This document shows positions 42,652 through 50,738 of a stretch of DNA of 64,000 bases, one piece after another; the stretch's first letter is position 1; each line of letters opens with the position of its first letter. Location of the stretch: the NCBI RefSeq assembly GCF_001664485.1, contig NZ_CP013631.1, positions 124,001-188,000 of the forward strand, in the 5' to 3' direction. Position numbers and translations under genes: made by a program. Origin of the DNA: Rhizobium sp. N324. GTDB taxonomy: Bacteria > Pseudomonadota > Alphaproteobacteria > Rhizobiales > Rhizobiaceae. A model generated the notes under the pieces. The model did not search any database and was not told the DNA's origin. It saw nothing but the letters and a program-made list of their open reading frames with translations.

Positions 42652-43559
42652 ACGCCATCGAGTTCATTTTTGCCGGCATGCTTGCGGCTGCGACACCGTT
42701 TCTTCTGGCGGCGCTCGGCGAATTGGTGGCCGAGCGCGCCGGTGTCCTCAACCTCGGGGTCGAGGGATTGATGGCCCTTGGCGCCGTGCTCGCCTTCATC
42801 GTCGTTTATCATGGCGGCGGACATTTTCTCGGCTTCATCGTCGCAGGGCTCGGCAGCGCCGCCCTTTCTCTGCTCTTTGCCTTTGTCACGCTCGGGTTCC
42901 GGGCAAACCAGGTGGCCGCCGGCCTTGCCATCGGCATTCTTGGCCAAGGCCTCTCGGCCCTCTTCGGCAAGACCTATGAAAGCCTGACGGTCAAGGGTCT
43001 TCCAAAGCTTGCTCTTCCAGCGCTGTCGGAACTGCCGGTGATCGGTGGCCTTTTCGTCCAGGACATCGTCGTGTGGATCTCGCTCGCTGCGACGCTGGCT
43101 CTTTGGGCCATACTTGCCTACACCAAGCTTGGTCTCATCGTCCGCGCCGTCGGCGAGAACCCGAAGGCGGCCCACGCCATCGGCTATTCGGTGATATCGG
43201 TCCGTATCCTCGCCATCGCCTTCGGCGGCGCGATGGCCGGCTTCGCCGGCGCTTATGCGGCGGTCGTCTACACACCGCTCTGGGCTGACGGGATGATCGC
43301 CGGACGCGGCTGGATCGCCATTGCCCTCGTCGTCTTCGGGACCTGGCTCACCGGCCGTATCTTCCTCGGCGCCTGCCTCTTCGGCGCGGTCTCGCTGATG
43401 GGGCTTGCGGCCCAAGCAACCGGACTGGACGTTCCCTCGCAGCTGCTATCGAGCCTGCCCTATCTCGTCACTATCATCGTGCTCGGCATCATCTCCGCCG
43501 ACCGTCGCCTGCTGAAACTGAACGGTGTCGCTTCGCTCGGCGAACCATTCGAGCGATAG
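42648..43559 (+). CDS. ABC permease, BMP/nucleoside importer (second subunit)
   Basis: 303 residues with about eight membrane segments. The N-terminal AATPFLLAALGELVAERAGVLNLGVEGLMALGAV and LIVRAVGENPKAAHAIGYSVI are diagnostic of NupQ/YufQ-type permeases. The start is the ATG at 42648 overlapping the preceding stop (ATGA); the longer frame from 42300 is a shadow of the first permease. Last gene of the oxygenase-importer operon. A decayed relative of its 42903-42980 segment lies at 44980-45075. Confidence 0.92.
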   Translation: MNAIEFIFAGMLAAATPFLLAALGELVAERAGVLNLGVEGLMALGAVLAFIVVYHGGGHFLGFIVAGLGSAALSLLFAFVTLGFRANQVAAGLAIGILGQGLSALFGKTYESLTVKGLPKLALPALSELPVIGGLFVQDIVVWISLAATLALWAILAYTKLGLIVRAVGENPKAAHAIGYSVISVRILAIAFGGAMAGFAGAYAAVVYTPLWADGMIAGRGWIAIALVVFGTWLTGRIFLGACLFGAVSLMGLAAQATGLDVPSQLLSSLPYLVTIIVLGIISADRRLLKLNGVASLGEPFER

Positions 43560-43759
43560 AGCATCGTGCGGTCTGTTGATTAGCGCCGGTATGCTGGTTA
43601 CCTTGTTATTTCCGTCCATTCGGAAGGGTCGCAAGAAAGCATTCGAGGCAAGCGAAGATTGAAGCTGCGGGGAGGCTGACGGTCGGTAGCGGTGGATGCA
43701 ATGGCATTCACCGCCCTCTCCAAGGAAACAATTCGTCTGTAATCCAACGGAGCAAGCCC

Positions 43760-44947
43760 ATGAAAGTAAGCAGCCCTGACTCCCGTCGGTCGACCCGGCT
43801 GGCGCAGGCTATGCTCTGCCTTGATGACTTCGAGCCAAAGGCAAAACGGCATCTGCCAAAGCCGCTCTACGGCTATATTTCCGGTGGCAGCGAAACCAAC
43901 GCATCGCTGCGAAAGAATGTCGAAGCCTTTCAGGCTTATGCGTTTCGACCGCGTATTCTCCAGGACGTGTCGAAGCGAAGCATGGAGACGACCTTATTCG
44001 GTCAGACCTATGCCGCCCCATTCGGGATCGCGCCAATGGGGATCAGCGCGCTCATGGCCTATCGCGGCGACATTGTTCTTGCCGCCGGCGCAGCGCAGGT
44101 CGGCATTCCGATGATCATGAGCGGATCCTCGCTCATTCGGCTCGAGGAGGTTATTGCCGCCGCGCCCGCGACCTGGTTCCAAGCCTACCTGCCCGGTGAG
44201 CCCGAGCGCATCGATGCGCTGGTGGATCGAGTTGCCGCGGCAGGCTTTAACACCTTGTTGCTGACCGTCGATACCGCCACGCTCCCGAACCGGGAAAACA
44301 ATATCCGGGCTGGTTTCTCGACGCCTCTGCGGCCGAGCCTCGCTTTGGCCTGGCAGGGTGTCTCGCACCCGCAATGGACCATCGGGACATTTTTGCGCAC
44401 GATCGCCCGCCATGGCATTCCGCATTTTGAAAACTCCTACGCGACCAGAGGCGCACCCATCATCGCCTCGAACGTCACGCGGGACTTTGGCCGGAGAGAC
44501 CATCTGAACTGGAGCCATCTCGAGCGCATCCGCAACCGCTGGAGCGGCAAGCTGATCGTCAAGGGCATTCTTCATCCGGACGATGCGGCGCGGGCCGCCG
44601 AGGCAGGGGCTGACGGGGTGATCGTGTCCAATCATGGCGGCCGCCAGCTCGATGGCGCCATCTCTCCTCTGGCGGCGCTTCCCGAGATCGTGGAGCGTCT
44701 GGGCGACAAGATCCCAGTCATGATCGACGGCGGCTTTCGCCGCGGAACCGATATCATCAAGGCCTTGGCGCTGGGAGCACGGTTCGTGTTTGTCGGGCGA
44801 CCGTTCCTTTATGCGGCGGCCATTGCCGGTCTGCCCGGCGTATTGAGGGCGGCGGACATCCTGAAGGCTGAGCTCCATAGCAATATGGCCCTGCTCGGCG
44901 TGACGACGATCGAGCAAGTTTCGAGAGACCACCTCGTGGCGACTTGA
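43760..44947 (+). CDS. FMN-dependent alpha-hydroxy acid dehydrogenase (LldD-like)
   Basis: 395 residues of the glycolate oxidase/L-lactate dehydrogenase/mandelate dehydrogenase family. The FMN-binding PFGIAPMGISALMA (about 91-105), WFQAYLPGEPERI, the catalytic His with substrate Arg in SNHGGRQLDGA and IDGGFRRGTDIIKALALGA are all intact. It oxidises a 2-hydroxy acid to the 2-keto acid, transferring electrons to quinone or oxygen. A GGAG ribosome-binding site precedes the ATG. It is separated by 200 bp from the importer operon, in which I see no gene, so it is probably independent. L-lactate is the default substrate; mandelate-like acids are possible. Confidence 0.92.
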   Translation: MKVSSPDSRRSTRLAQAMLCLDDFEPKAKRHLPKPLYGYISGGSETNASLRKNVEAFQAYAFRPRILQDVSKRSMETTLFGQTYAAPFGIAPMGISALMAYRGDIVLAAGAAQVGIPMIMSGSSLIRLEEVIAAAPATWFQAYLPGEPERIDALVDRVAAAGFNTLLLTVDTATLPNRENNIRAGFSTPLRPSLALAWQGVSHPQWTIGTFLRTIARHGIPHFENSYATRGAPIIASNVTRDFGRRDHLNWSHLERIRNRWSGKLIVKGILHPDDAARAAEAGADGVIVSNHGGRQLDGAISPLAALPEIVERLGDKIPVMIDGGFRRGTDIIKALALGARFVFVGRPFLYAAAIAGLPGVLRAADILKAELHSNMALLGVTTIEQVSRDHLVAT

Positions 44948-44979
44948 CGAGAAAAGCCGCGACCTCTCGCGGTCCGGAC

Positions 44980-45075
44980 CGCCCTCGCGAACCGAGTGGC
45001 AGCGGGCCTTGCCATGGGCATTTTTCCAAGGCCTCTCCGTCCTTTGGCAAGACCGATGATTGGAGCGCCGATTTC
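44980..45075 (+). pseudogene. Relic of a BMP/nucleoside-type ABC permease
   Basis: Forward translation of this stretch gives ANRVAAGLAMGIF, matching ANQVAAGLAIGIL of the second BMP permease. Over 39 bases (44987-45025 against 42903-42941) I count 32 identities, and similarity continues with small deletions through CAAGGCCTCTC and GGCAAGACC. The reading frame shifts and stops soon after, no start or membrane regions remain, and about 100 bp are recognisable. It is a decayed fragment of a permease gene, from a paralogue or an old duplication of the neighbouring operon. Confidence 0.6.
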
Positions 45076-45264
45076 GGCTTGATCATACCTGCCCGGCAAC
45101 CGAAACGGCGCGTGTGCACTGCACAAATAGGCGCACCCGCGACTGCGGGCATAGCAGTGATCGCCTAAAACATCGGCGCGCTGTGTGTGTGCCTAAAATA
45201 TAATCATTTGCGGATTTGTGAAATATCTCCTGTAGTTTCAGGCTGTTATCCCAAGCTTTCAGGA

Positions 45265-45282
45265 CTGGCACGCTGATTGCAA
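45265..45282 (+). promoter_or_regulatory. Sigma-54 (RpoN) promoter for the nitrate importer operon
   Basis: CTGGCACGCTGATTGCAA fits the -24/-12 consensus TGGCACG-N4-TTGCA, with GG at 45267-45268 and GC at 45279-45280 exactly ten bases apart. Transcription would start near 45292, giving a leader of about 160 nt before the nrtA-like ATG. This fits NtrC/nitrogen control of nitrate uptake; I did not find an unambiguous NtrC site upstream. Confidence 0.8.
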
Positions 45283-45320
45283 GTCCTAAGCAGCATCGGT
45301 CAACGGCGACCGGCGCGGAT

Positions 45321-45418
45321 AGGCGCGGCATAAGCGCCTGCACAGACACCGACGTCGCAAGGTCTTTGCACTCCAGGGTACTCCCATCCCTGGACGTAAT
45401 TTCCGGCGGCGTTTTTTT
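45321..45418 (+). promoter_or_regulatory. Structured 5' leader upstream of the nrtA-like gene
   Basis: Two stem-loops follow the sigma-54 promoter: AGGCGC/GCGCCT (45321-45339, 7-nt loop) and TCCAGGG/CCCTGGA (45372-45394, 9-nt loop), with a T7 run at 45412-45418, 17 nt after the second stem. Nitrate operons in many Proteobacteria have leader hairpins read by ANTAR proteins such as NasR/NasT; the loops here are not clean ANTAR hexaloops, so the function is only suggested. Confidence 0.35.
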
Positions 45419-45452
45419 GTGTCCAAATTCGGCCAGCAGAGGGAACCTGCGC

Positions 45453-46766
45453 ATGACAAAGACTTCGACGACTGGAATTTCGACCACCGGCATAACCCGC
45501 CGCAGCATGCTCAAGACGACCGCGACGGCCGCCCTCATCGGCGCCGTCAAGACGGCCTTTCCCTCCGGCGCTTTTGCCGCCGGGACGGGCCCTGAAGTGA
45601 AAGGCGTCAAGCTCGGCTTTATCGCGCTCACGGATTCCGCACCGCTGATCATCGCTAAAGAAAAGGGCTTTTTCGACAAGCACGGCCTTCCGGAAACGGA
45701 TGTGGCCAAACAGGCTTCCTGGGGCGCGACCCGCGATAATCTGGTGCTGGGCGGCGCAGCGAACGGCATCGACGGCGCCCATATCCTCTCGCCGCTCCCC
45801 TATCTCATGCATACCGGCAAGGTGACCCAGAACAACAAGCCGGTGCCGATGGCGATCCTCGCCCGGCTCAACCTCGACAGCCAGGGCATTTCCGTCGCCA
45901 AGGAATATGCCGAAACCGGCGTGCAGCTCGATGCCTCCAGGCTGAAGGCCGCCTTCGAGAAGAAGAAGGCTGAGGGCAAGGAGATCAAGGCCGCCATGAC
46001 CTTCCCCGGCGGCACCCACGACCTCTGGATCCGTTACTGGCTCGCCGCCGGTGGCATCGACCCGAACAAGGACGTTTCCACAATCGTCGTGCCGCCGCCG
46101 CAGATGGTTGCCAATATGAAGGTCGGCAACATGGACGTCTTCTGCGTCGGCGAGCCGTGGAACGAGCAGCTCGTCAACCAGGGCATCGGCTTTACCGCGG
46201 CGACCACCGGCGAGCTCTGGAAGGGGCATCCCGAAAAGGCGCTGGGGCTGCGCGCCGAATGGATCGAAAAGAATCCCAACGCTGCCAAGGCCCTGCTGAT
46301 GGCTGTCATGGAGGCTCAGCAATGGTGCGAGAGCATGGATAACAAGGCGGAAATGGCTGAGATTCTCGGCAAACGCCAATGGTTCAACGTTCCGACCAAG
46401 GATGTGCTCGGCCGCCTCAAGGGCGACATCAATTATGGCAACGGCCGCGAGGTCAAGGCTACCGACCTCTACATGAAGTTCTGGAAAGACGGTGCCTCCT
46501 ATCCGTTCAAGAGCCACGATACCTGGTTCATGACGGAAAACATCCGCTGGGGAAATCTGCCTGGTACGACCGACATCAAGGCGCTGGTCAACCAGGTGAA
46601 CCGCGAGGACGTCTGGCGCGAGGCCGCCAAGGATCTCGGCGTCGCGGCGGCCGATATTCCCGCATCGTCGTCTCGTGGCAAGGAGACCTTCTTCGACGGC
46701 AAGGTTTTCGATCCCGAAAATCCCTCCGCCTATCTCGACAGCCTTTCGATCAAGGCCGTCTCCTGA
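45453..46766 (+). CDS. nrtA: Nitrate/nitrite-type ABC transporter substrate-binding protein
   Basis: 437 residues of the NrtA/CmpA family. The N-terminal TRRSMLKTTATAALIGAV...AFA is a twin-arginine signal. The mature part has LGFIALTDSAPLIIAKEKGFFDKHGL, FPGGTHDLWIRYWLAAGGIDP and VGNMDVFCVGEPWNEQLV, where Trp/His/Gly residues form the nitrate pocket in NrtA. Bicarbonate (CmpA-like) binding is not excluded. The ATG at 45453 follows GAGGGAACC; the frame upstream to 45366 lies in the leader. First gene of a three-gene importer operon behind a sigma-54 promoter. Confidence 0.9.
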   Translation: MTKTSTTGISTTGITRRSMLKTTATAALIGAVKTAFPSGAFAAGTGPEVKGVKLGFIALTDSAPLIIAKEKGFFDKHGLPETDVAKQASWGATRDNLVLGGAANGIDGAHILSPLPYLMHTGKVTQNNKPVPMAILARLNLDSQGISVAKEYAETGVQLDASRLKAAFEKKKAEGKEIKAAMTFPGGTHDLWIRYWLAAGGIDPNKDVSTIVVPPPQMVANMKVGNMDVFCVGEPWNEQLVNQGIGFTAATTGELWKGHPEKALGLRAEWIEKNPNAAKALLMAVMEAQQWCESMDNKAEMAEILGKRQWFNVPTKDVLGRLKGDINYGNGREVKATDLYMKFWKDGASYPFKSHDTWFMTENIRWGNLPGTTDIKALVNQVNREDVWREAAKDLGVAAADIPASSSRGKETFFDGKVFDPENPSAYLDSLSIKAVS

Positions 46767-46824
46767 TCTCGCCTCCGGCGCGCCAGCGGCGCGCCGGCCA
46801 TCCATTCCCGTGAGGAGCACGTCG

Positions 46825-47718
46825 ATGCCCGCCCTGGCAAATCAAGAAAACCCCTCCACTGCCGCCGCTGCCATGCCGGCGGCAAAGGTTCTGCCATTTT
46901 CCGGCAAGCACGGATCGCGGATCGATGTTCGTCATGCGGCAATCGCCGCGTTTCGCAACCTCGTTCCGCCAGCCATCGTCATGGCACTCATTCTGCTCGT
47001 CTGGCAGGTGCTCTGTTCATCGCCGGATGCGTCTTTACCGTCGCCACATCGGGTCTGGCAGGATAGCTACGACCTGATCGCCTATCCGTTTTTCAACAAC
47101 GGCTCGCAGGATATCGGGCTGGGCTGGCGCGTGCTGATTTCGCTGCAACGCGTGGCCTATGGCTTCGGTCTTGCTGCCATCATCGGGGTTATCATCGGGG
47201 CGATCATCGGCCAATCGGTTTGGGCGATGCGCGGCCTCGATCCGATCTTCCAGGTGCTGCGAACGGTTCCGCCGCTCGCCTGGCTGCCGCTGTCGCTCGC
47301 AGCCTTCCAGGATTCCAACCCCTCAGCGATCTTCGTTATCTTCATCACCTCGATCTGGCCGGTGATTATCAACACCGCCGTCGGCGTGCGCAATATCCCG
47401 CAGGACTACCGCAACGTCGCCGAGGTGCTGCGGCTCAACCAGTTCGAGTTTTTCTGGAAGATCATGCTGCCTTCGGCGGCCCCCTACATCTTCACCGGCC
47501 TCAGGATCGGCGTCGGCCTCTCCTGGCTCGCCATCGTCGCAGCCGAAATGCTGACGGGCGGCGTCGGCATCGGCTTCTTCATCTGGGACGCATGGAATTC
47601 GTCGCGCCTGCCGGACATCATCGTCGCGCTCGCCTATATCGGCGTCGTCGGCTTCGCCCTCGACAAGCTGGTGGCTGCGCTCGGCAAACTCATCACCCGC
47701 GGCGCCACCGCCAACTAA
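46825..47718 (+). CDS. nrtB: Nitrate-type ABC transporter permease
   Basis: 297 residues with about six membrane segments. The EAA loop (VAEVLRLNQFEFFWKIMLPSAAPYIFTGLRIGVGLSW) and RTVPPLAWLPLSLAAFQDSNPSAIFVIF are typical of NrtB/TauC-family permeases. The start is the ATG at 46825 after GAGGAG; the longer frame from 46675 overlaps nrtA. The 58-bp gap to nrtA contains GCGCCGG-type inverted sequence of no clear function. Confidence 0.91.
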   Translation: MPALANQENPSTAAAAMPAAKVLPFSGKHGSRIDVRHAAIAAFRNLVPPAIVMALILLVWQVLCSSPDASLPSPHRVWQDSYDLIAYPFFNNGSQDIGLGWRVLISLQRVAYGFGLAAIIGVIIGAIIGQSVWAMRGLDPIFQVLRTVPPLAWLPLSLAAFQDSNPSAIFVIFITSIWPVIINTAVGVRNIPQDYRNVAEVLRLNQFEFFWKIMLPSAAPYIFTGLRIGVGLSWLAIVAAEMLTGGVGIGFFIWDAWNSSRLPDIIVALAYIGVVGFALDKLVAALGKLITRGATAN

Positions 47719-47729
47719 GGAACGTCCCG

Positions 47730-48527
47730 ATGGATGCCTATCTGAAACTCGATCATATCGACAAATATTTCGATCGCAGCGGCGTGCGCGCCGAAGTGCT
47801 GAAGGACATCAACCTGACGATATCAGCCGGCGAATTCGTCTCGATCATCGGCCATTCGGGCTGTGGAAAATCCACCCTGCTCAACCTGATTGCTGGCCTG
47901 ACGCCGGTTTCTTCAGGCGCCGTGCTTCTTGAAAACCGTGAGGTCAACGGACCGGGTCCCGAACGCGCCGTCGTTTTCCAAAACCACTCCCTGTTGCCTT
48001 GGCTGACGGTTTACGAGAACGTCAATCTCGCCGTCTCCAAACTTTTCAACCGAACAAAGACCAAGACCGAGCGACATGACTGGGTCATGGCCAACCTCGA
48101 CCTTGTGCAAATGGCGCATGCCAGGGATAGGCGGCCTTCGGAAATTTCCGGCGGCATGAAACAGCGCGTCGGCATTGCCCGCGCGCTTTCAATGGAGCCG
48201 AAAATCCTGCTGCTCGACGAGCCTTTCGGCGCGCTGGATGCGCTGACCCGCGCCCATCTTCAGGACGCAGTGATGGAAATCCACGCCCGGCTCGGCAACA
48301 CGATGGTGATGATCACGCATGATGTCGATGAGGCGGTGCTGCTCTCCGACCGCATCGTGATGATGACCAACGGCCCGGCGGCCGGCATCGGCGAAGTGCT
48401 CGATGTGACCATCTCTCGTCCCCGCAATCGCATCGAGCTCGCCTCCGACCGGACATATCTCAAATGCCGGGAGGCTGTGCTGAAGTTCCTTTACGAACGC
48501 CATCGCTTCATTGAAGCCGCGGAATAG
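47730..48527 (+). CDS. nrtC: Nitrate-type ABC transporter ATPase
   Basis: 265 residues, a single ATPase domain: Walker A GHSGCGKST, Q-loop VFQNHSLLPWLTV, signature ISGGMKQRVGIARAL, Walker B ILLLDEPFGALDALTR and the switch His of MITHDVDEAVLLSDR. The cyanobacterial-style C-terminal NrtA-like fusion is absent, as usual in proteobacterial NrtC/NasD proteins. The ATG at 47730 lies 11 bp after nrtB with AAGGAACG upstream. No nitrate reductase genes follow in the window. Confidence 0.92.
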   Translation: MDAYLKLDHIDKYFDRSGVRAEVLKDINLTISAGEFVSIIGHSGCGKSTLLNLIAGLTPVSSGAVLLENREVNGPGPERAVVFQNHSLLPWLTVYENVNLAVSKLFNRTKTKTERHDWVMANLDLVQMAHARDRRPSEISGGMKQRVGIARALSMEPKILLLDEPFGALDALTRAHLQDAVMEIHARLGNTMVMITHDVDEAVLLSDRIVMMTNGPAAGIGEVLDVTISRPRNRIELASDRTYLKCREAVLKFLYERHRFIEAAE

Positions 48528-48537
48528 CGACGGGGAA

Positions 48538-48563
48538 GCGACCGGGCGTGATTGGCCGGTCGC
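48538..48563. terminator. Hairpin between convergent nrtC and flavoprotein genes
   Basis: GCGACCGG and CCGGTCGC form an 8-bp perfect stem around a 10-nt loop in the 48-bp gap between the converging genes. There is no T-run, so it may be a weak bidirectional terminator. Confidence 0.45.
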
Positions 48564-48575
48564 GGTCCGCCCCGG

Positions 48576-50612
48576 CTATGCCGCGCAGATCTTCGCCGTT
48601 TCGTCGTGTCGCGTGCCCTCTGCGGTACCGATCGCCATTCCGGCGCGCCGTCCCTCGTAGAAGGCATAGGGAGCCTGCCTTGGCGCCACGCCGTCGCCGA
48701 TCTCGACGAAGGGAATAGCGAGCTCAGCCAGCTCCATAGCGAGCCAGTTGGCCGCAACATTGGTGGTGGAGAAGACGAGGCTGTCGGCATCGACCGTCTC
48801 GCGCTTTCCGGTCAGATGGGAGACGAGGATTGCGGCGTGGCCTTGCCAGTTCTCTATGCTGGTCTCCGTTCGGAACTGAACGCCGAGCATGCTGAGCGTG
48901 CGGCGCAGGGGAACGTCGGCGGAGGTGCGCTGCAGTTCCTTTCCGATGAGTGCGTCGGGTGTCACGAGCACGACCTCGTGCCCCTGCTCGGCAAGCTTCC
49001 AGGCCGTGCCGCAGCCCTTCCAGCCGCCGGTTTCGTCGACGACGACAACACGTTTGCCGAGCCTTGCCTGGCGGGCCATGACGCTTTCGGCGGAGAAGAC
49101 GTTTCCTTGTTCGATCCCGGCGAGCGACGGCCGGTCGGGCATGGCCTTCTGAAAGCCTGTTTCCTGCGGCACCGATCCGGTCGCCAGGATCACCACGTCG
49201 GCGCCGATGTCGGCGACATCGCTTCCTTCGATATAGCTGTTGAAGCGAACCTCGACGCCGAGTTTTTCGAAGCGGGTTTCGTACCAGGAAATGAGGTCCA
49301 GTATCTGCGCCCGCCTTGGCTGCTCGCCGGCAAGGCGGAAGGCGCCGCCCAGCCGGTCCGCGGCTTCCGCCAGGATAACCCGATGGCCCCTTTCGGCGGC
49401 CACACGCGCCGCTTCCAATCCGGCCGGCCCTCCCCCGACGACCAGCACGAATTGGGGATTTTCGACCGGTTCGAACCGGTCGCCTCCCCATTCGGCCTCG
49501 CGCCCGACCGAGGGGTTGATCAGGCAGCTGATCCAATAGTCGCGCGACCGCCGGCCCCAGCACATCTGGTTGCAGGACAGACAGCCGCGGATATCCTCGG
49601 GCGTTCCCAACCGCGCCTTATTGGCAAGATGCGGGTCGGCGATCTGGCCGCGCACGATCGAAACCAGATCCGCCGCTCCCTCCCCGAGCGTAATTTCCGC
49701 ATTCTCCGGTGTTCGGATATGGCTCTCCGCCGTCACCAGCGCATGGCTCACGACCTGCTTCAGGCGTGCCGACAGCTCGACACCCAATCGCTCGGGATAG
49801 AGAAAGGTCGGCATCAGGCTGCCATAGTCGAAATATCCGCCCGAGCCGCAGGTCACGTAATCGATCAGCCTCTCCTCATCGAGGCCGGCGACGATCTCCG
49901 TCAACTGATCACGATTGAGAGCGGTGGGACAGCCCGGCTCGTCGCTGACGGTCAGGCCGATGATGAAGTCCGGGCCGCAGGCCTGCCGGATGCGGTTGAG
50001 GACTTCCCCGGAGAATCTCGTTCTGTTTTCGAGACTTCCACCCCAGCGATCCTCGCGGCGGTTATAGAAGGGTGTCCAGAACTGATCGAGCAGACCGCCA
50101 TAGGCGGCCCAGACCTCGACGCCGTCAAAACCTGCCGCCCGACAGCGCAGCGCCGCCTTGACGAAAGCCTCGATGGTTTCCTCGATCTCGTCTTCCGTCA
50201 TCGCATGCGAGCCGTCGCTGTCGTGATAGCTCGGTCCTCCCGAGGGCGACCAATGCGCGTGAAAGGAAAGGTCGGAATCGCCATGGCTGCCGACATGATA
50301 AAGCTGCTGGACGATGACGGCCCCGTGCTGCTTGACGCTTTCGGTCAGCCTCTTGAACGCCGGAATGACGGAGTCGTCCGATGTCCGGAAATTGCCCCGC
50401 GTCAGGACGGTCGCCGGATGGACCGGCATCGGCTCGACGACGATCATCGCCGCCCCGCCAATCGCCCTCTCGACGTAATAGGCGGTGGTCTGATCGCCCG
50501 GCAGGCCATTCACCGACATGTTTGCCGTATGGGCGCCGAACACGATCCTGTTGCGCAGCCTATGGCCGGCAAGCGTGATCTCGGAGAAGGTCTTCGGAAA
50601 GGTGGTCGTCAT
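48576..50612 (-). CDS. TMADH-type flavin/[4Fe-4S] oxidoreductase (StcD/DgcA-like demethylase)
   Basis: 678 residues. N-terminal Old-Yellow-Enzyme TIM barrel (about 1-345, HRLRNRIVFGAHTANMS, VEVWAAYGGLLDQFWTPFYNRREDRWGG), a [4Fe-4S] ligand set CLSCNQMC...C (CxxCxxxCx11C, near 350), then a dinucleotide-binding half with VVGGGPAGLEAARVAAERG. Length and layout match dimethylglycine (DgcA) and N-methylproline (StcD) demethylases and trimethylamine dehydrogenase. N-demethylation releases formaldehyde, which fits the formaldehyde dehydrogenase gene at 56996. It follows the betaine-binding protein gene by 126 bp. Confidence 0.87.
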   Translation of the reverse strand: MTTTFPKTFSEITLAGHRLRNRIVFGAHTANMSVNGLPGDQTTAYYVERAIGGAAMIVVEPMPVHPATVLTRGNFRTSDDSVIPAFKRLTESVKQHGAVIVQQLYHVGSHGDSDLSFHAHWSPSGGPSYHDSDGSHAMTEDEIEETIEAFVKAALRCRAAGFDGVEVWAAYGGLLDQFWTPFYNRREDRWGGSLENRTRFSGEVLNRIRQACGPDFIIGLTVSDEPGCPTALNRDQLTEIVAGLDEERLIDYVTCGSGGYFDYGSLMPTFLYPERLGVELSARLKQVVSHALVTAESHIRTPENAEITLGEGAADLVSIVRGQIADPHLANKARLGTPEDIRGCLSCNQMCWGRRSRDYWISCLINPSVGREAEWGGDRFEPVENPQFVLVVGGGPAGLEAARVAAERGHRVILAEAADRLGGAFRLAGEQPRRAQILDLISWYETRFEKLGVEVRFNSYIEGSDVADIGADVVILATGSVPQETGFQKAMPDRPSLAGIEQGNVFSAESVMARQARLGKRVVVVDETGGWKGCGTAWKLAEQGHEVVLVTPDALIGKELQRTSADVPLRRTLSMLGVQFRTETSIENWQGHAAILVSHLTGKRETVDADSLVFSTTNVAANWLAMELAELAIPFVEIGDGVAPRQAPYAFYEGRRAGMAIGTAEGTRHDETAKICAA

Positions 50613-50738
50613 CTGGAATCCTGGCGGGTTTCACGCTGCAGTGCGGATGCGCGGGCCTCGACACCCGCGCACCAGCTATTTGTTCTTATGCATGTCGCTA
50701 TCCCGCAACCGCTACACGCTTCCGGGCGACATTGCAGT

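Noticed and set aside
44944..45168. Small plus-strand ORF of 74 residues after the hydroxyacid dehydrogenase
   Set aside because: It has no ribosome-binding site, and its DNA is better explained as a permease relic read in the wrong frame.
45084..45190. NtrC-type enhancer sites upstream of the sigma-54 promoter
   Set aside because: Pieces such as TGCACTGCAC and GCGCACC are present, but none fits TGCACC-N5-GGTGCA well enough to call.
45327..45333. ANTAR-type hexaloop in the nrtA leader
   Set aside because: The loop has seven bases and lacks a clear A1/G4 hexaloop pattern, so I list only an unspecified structured leader.
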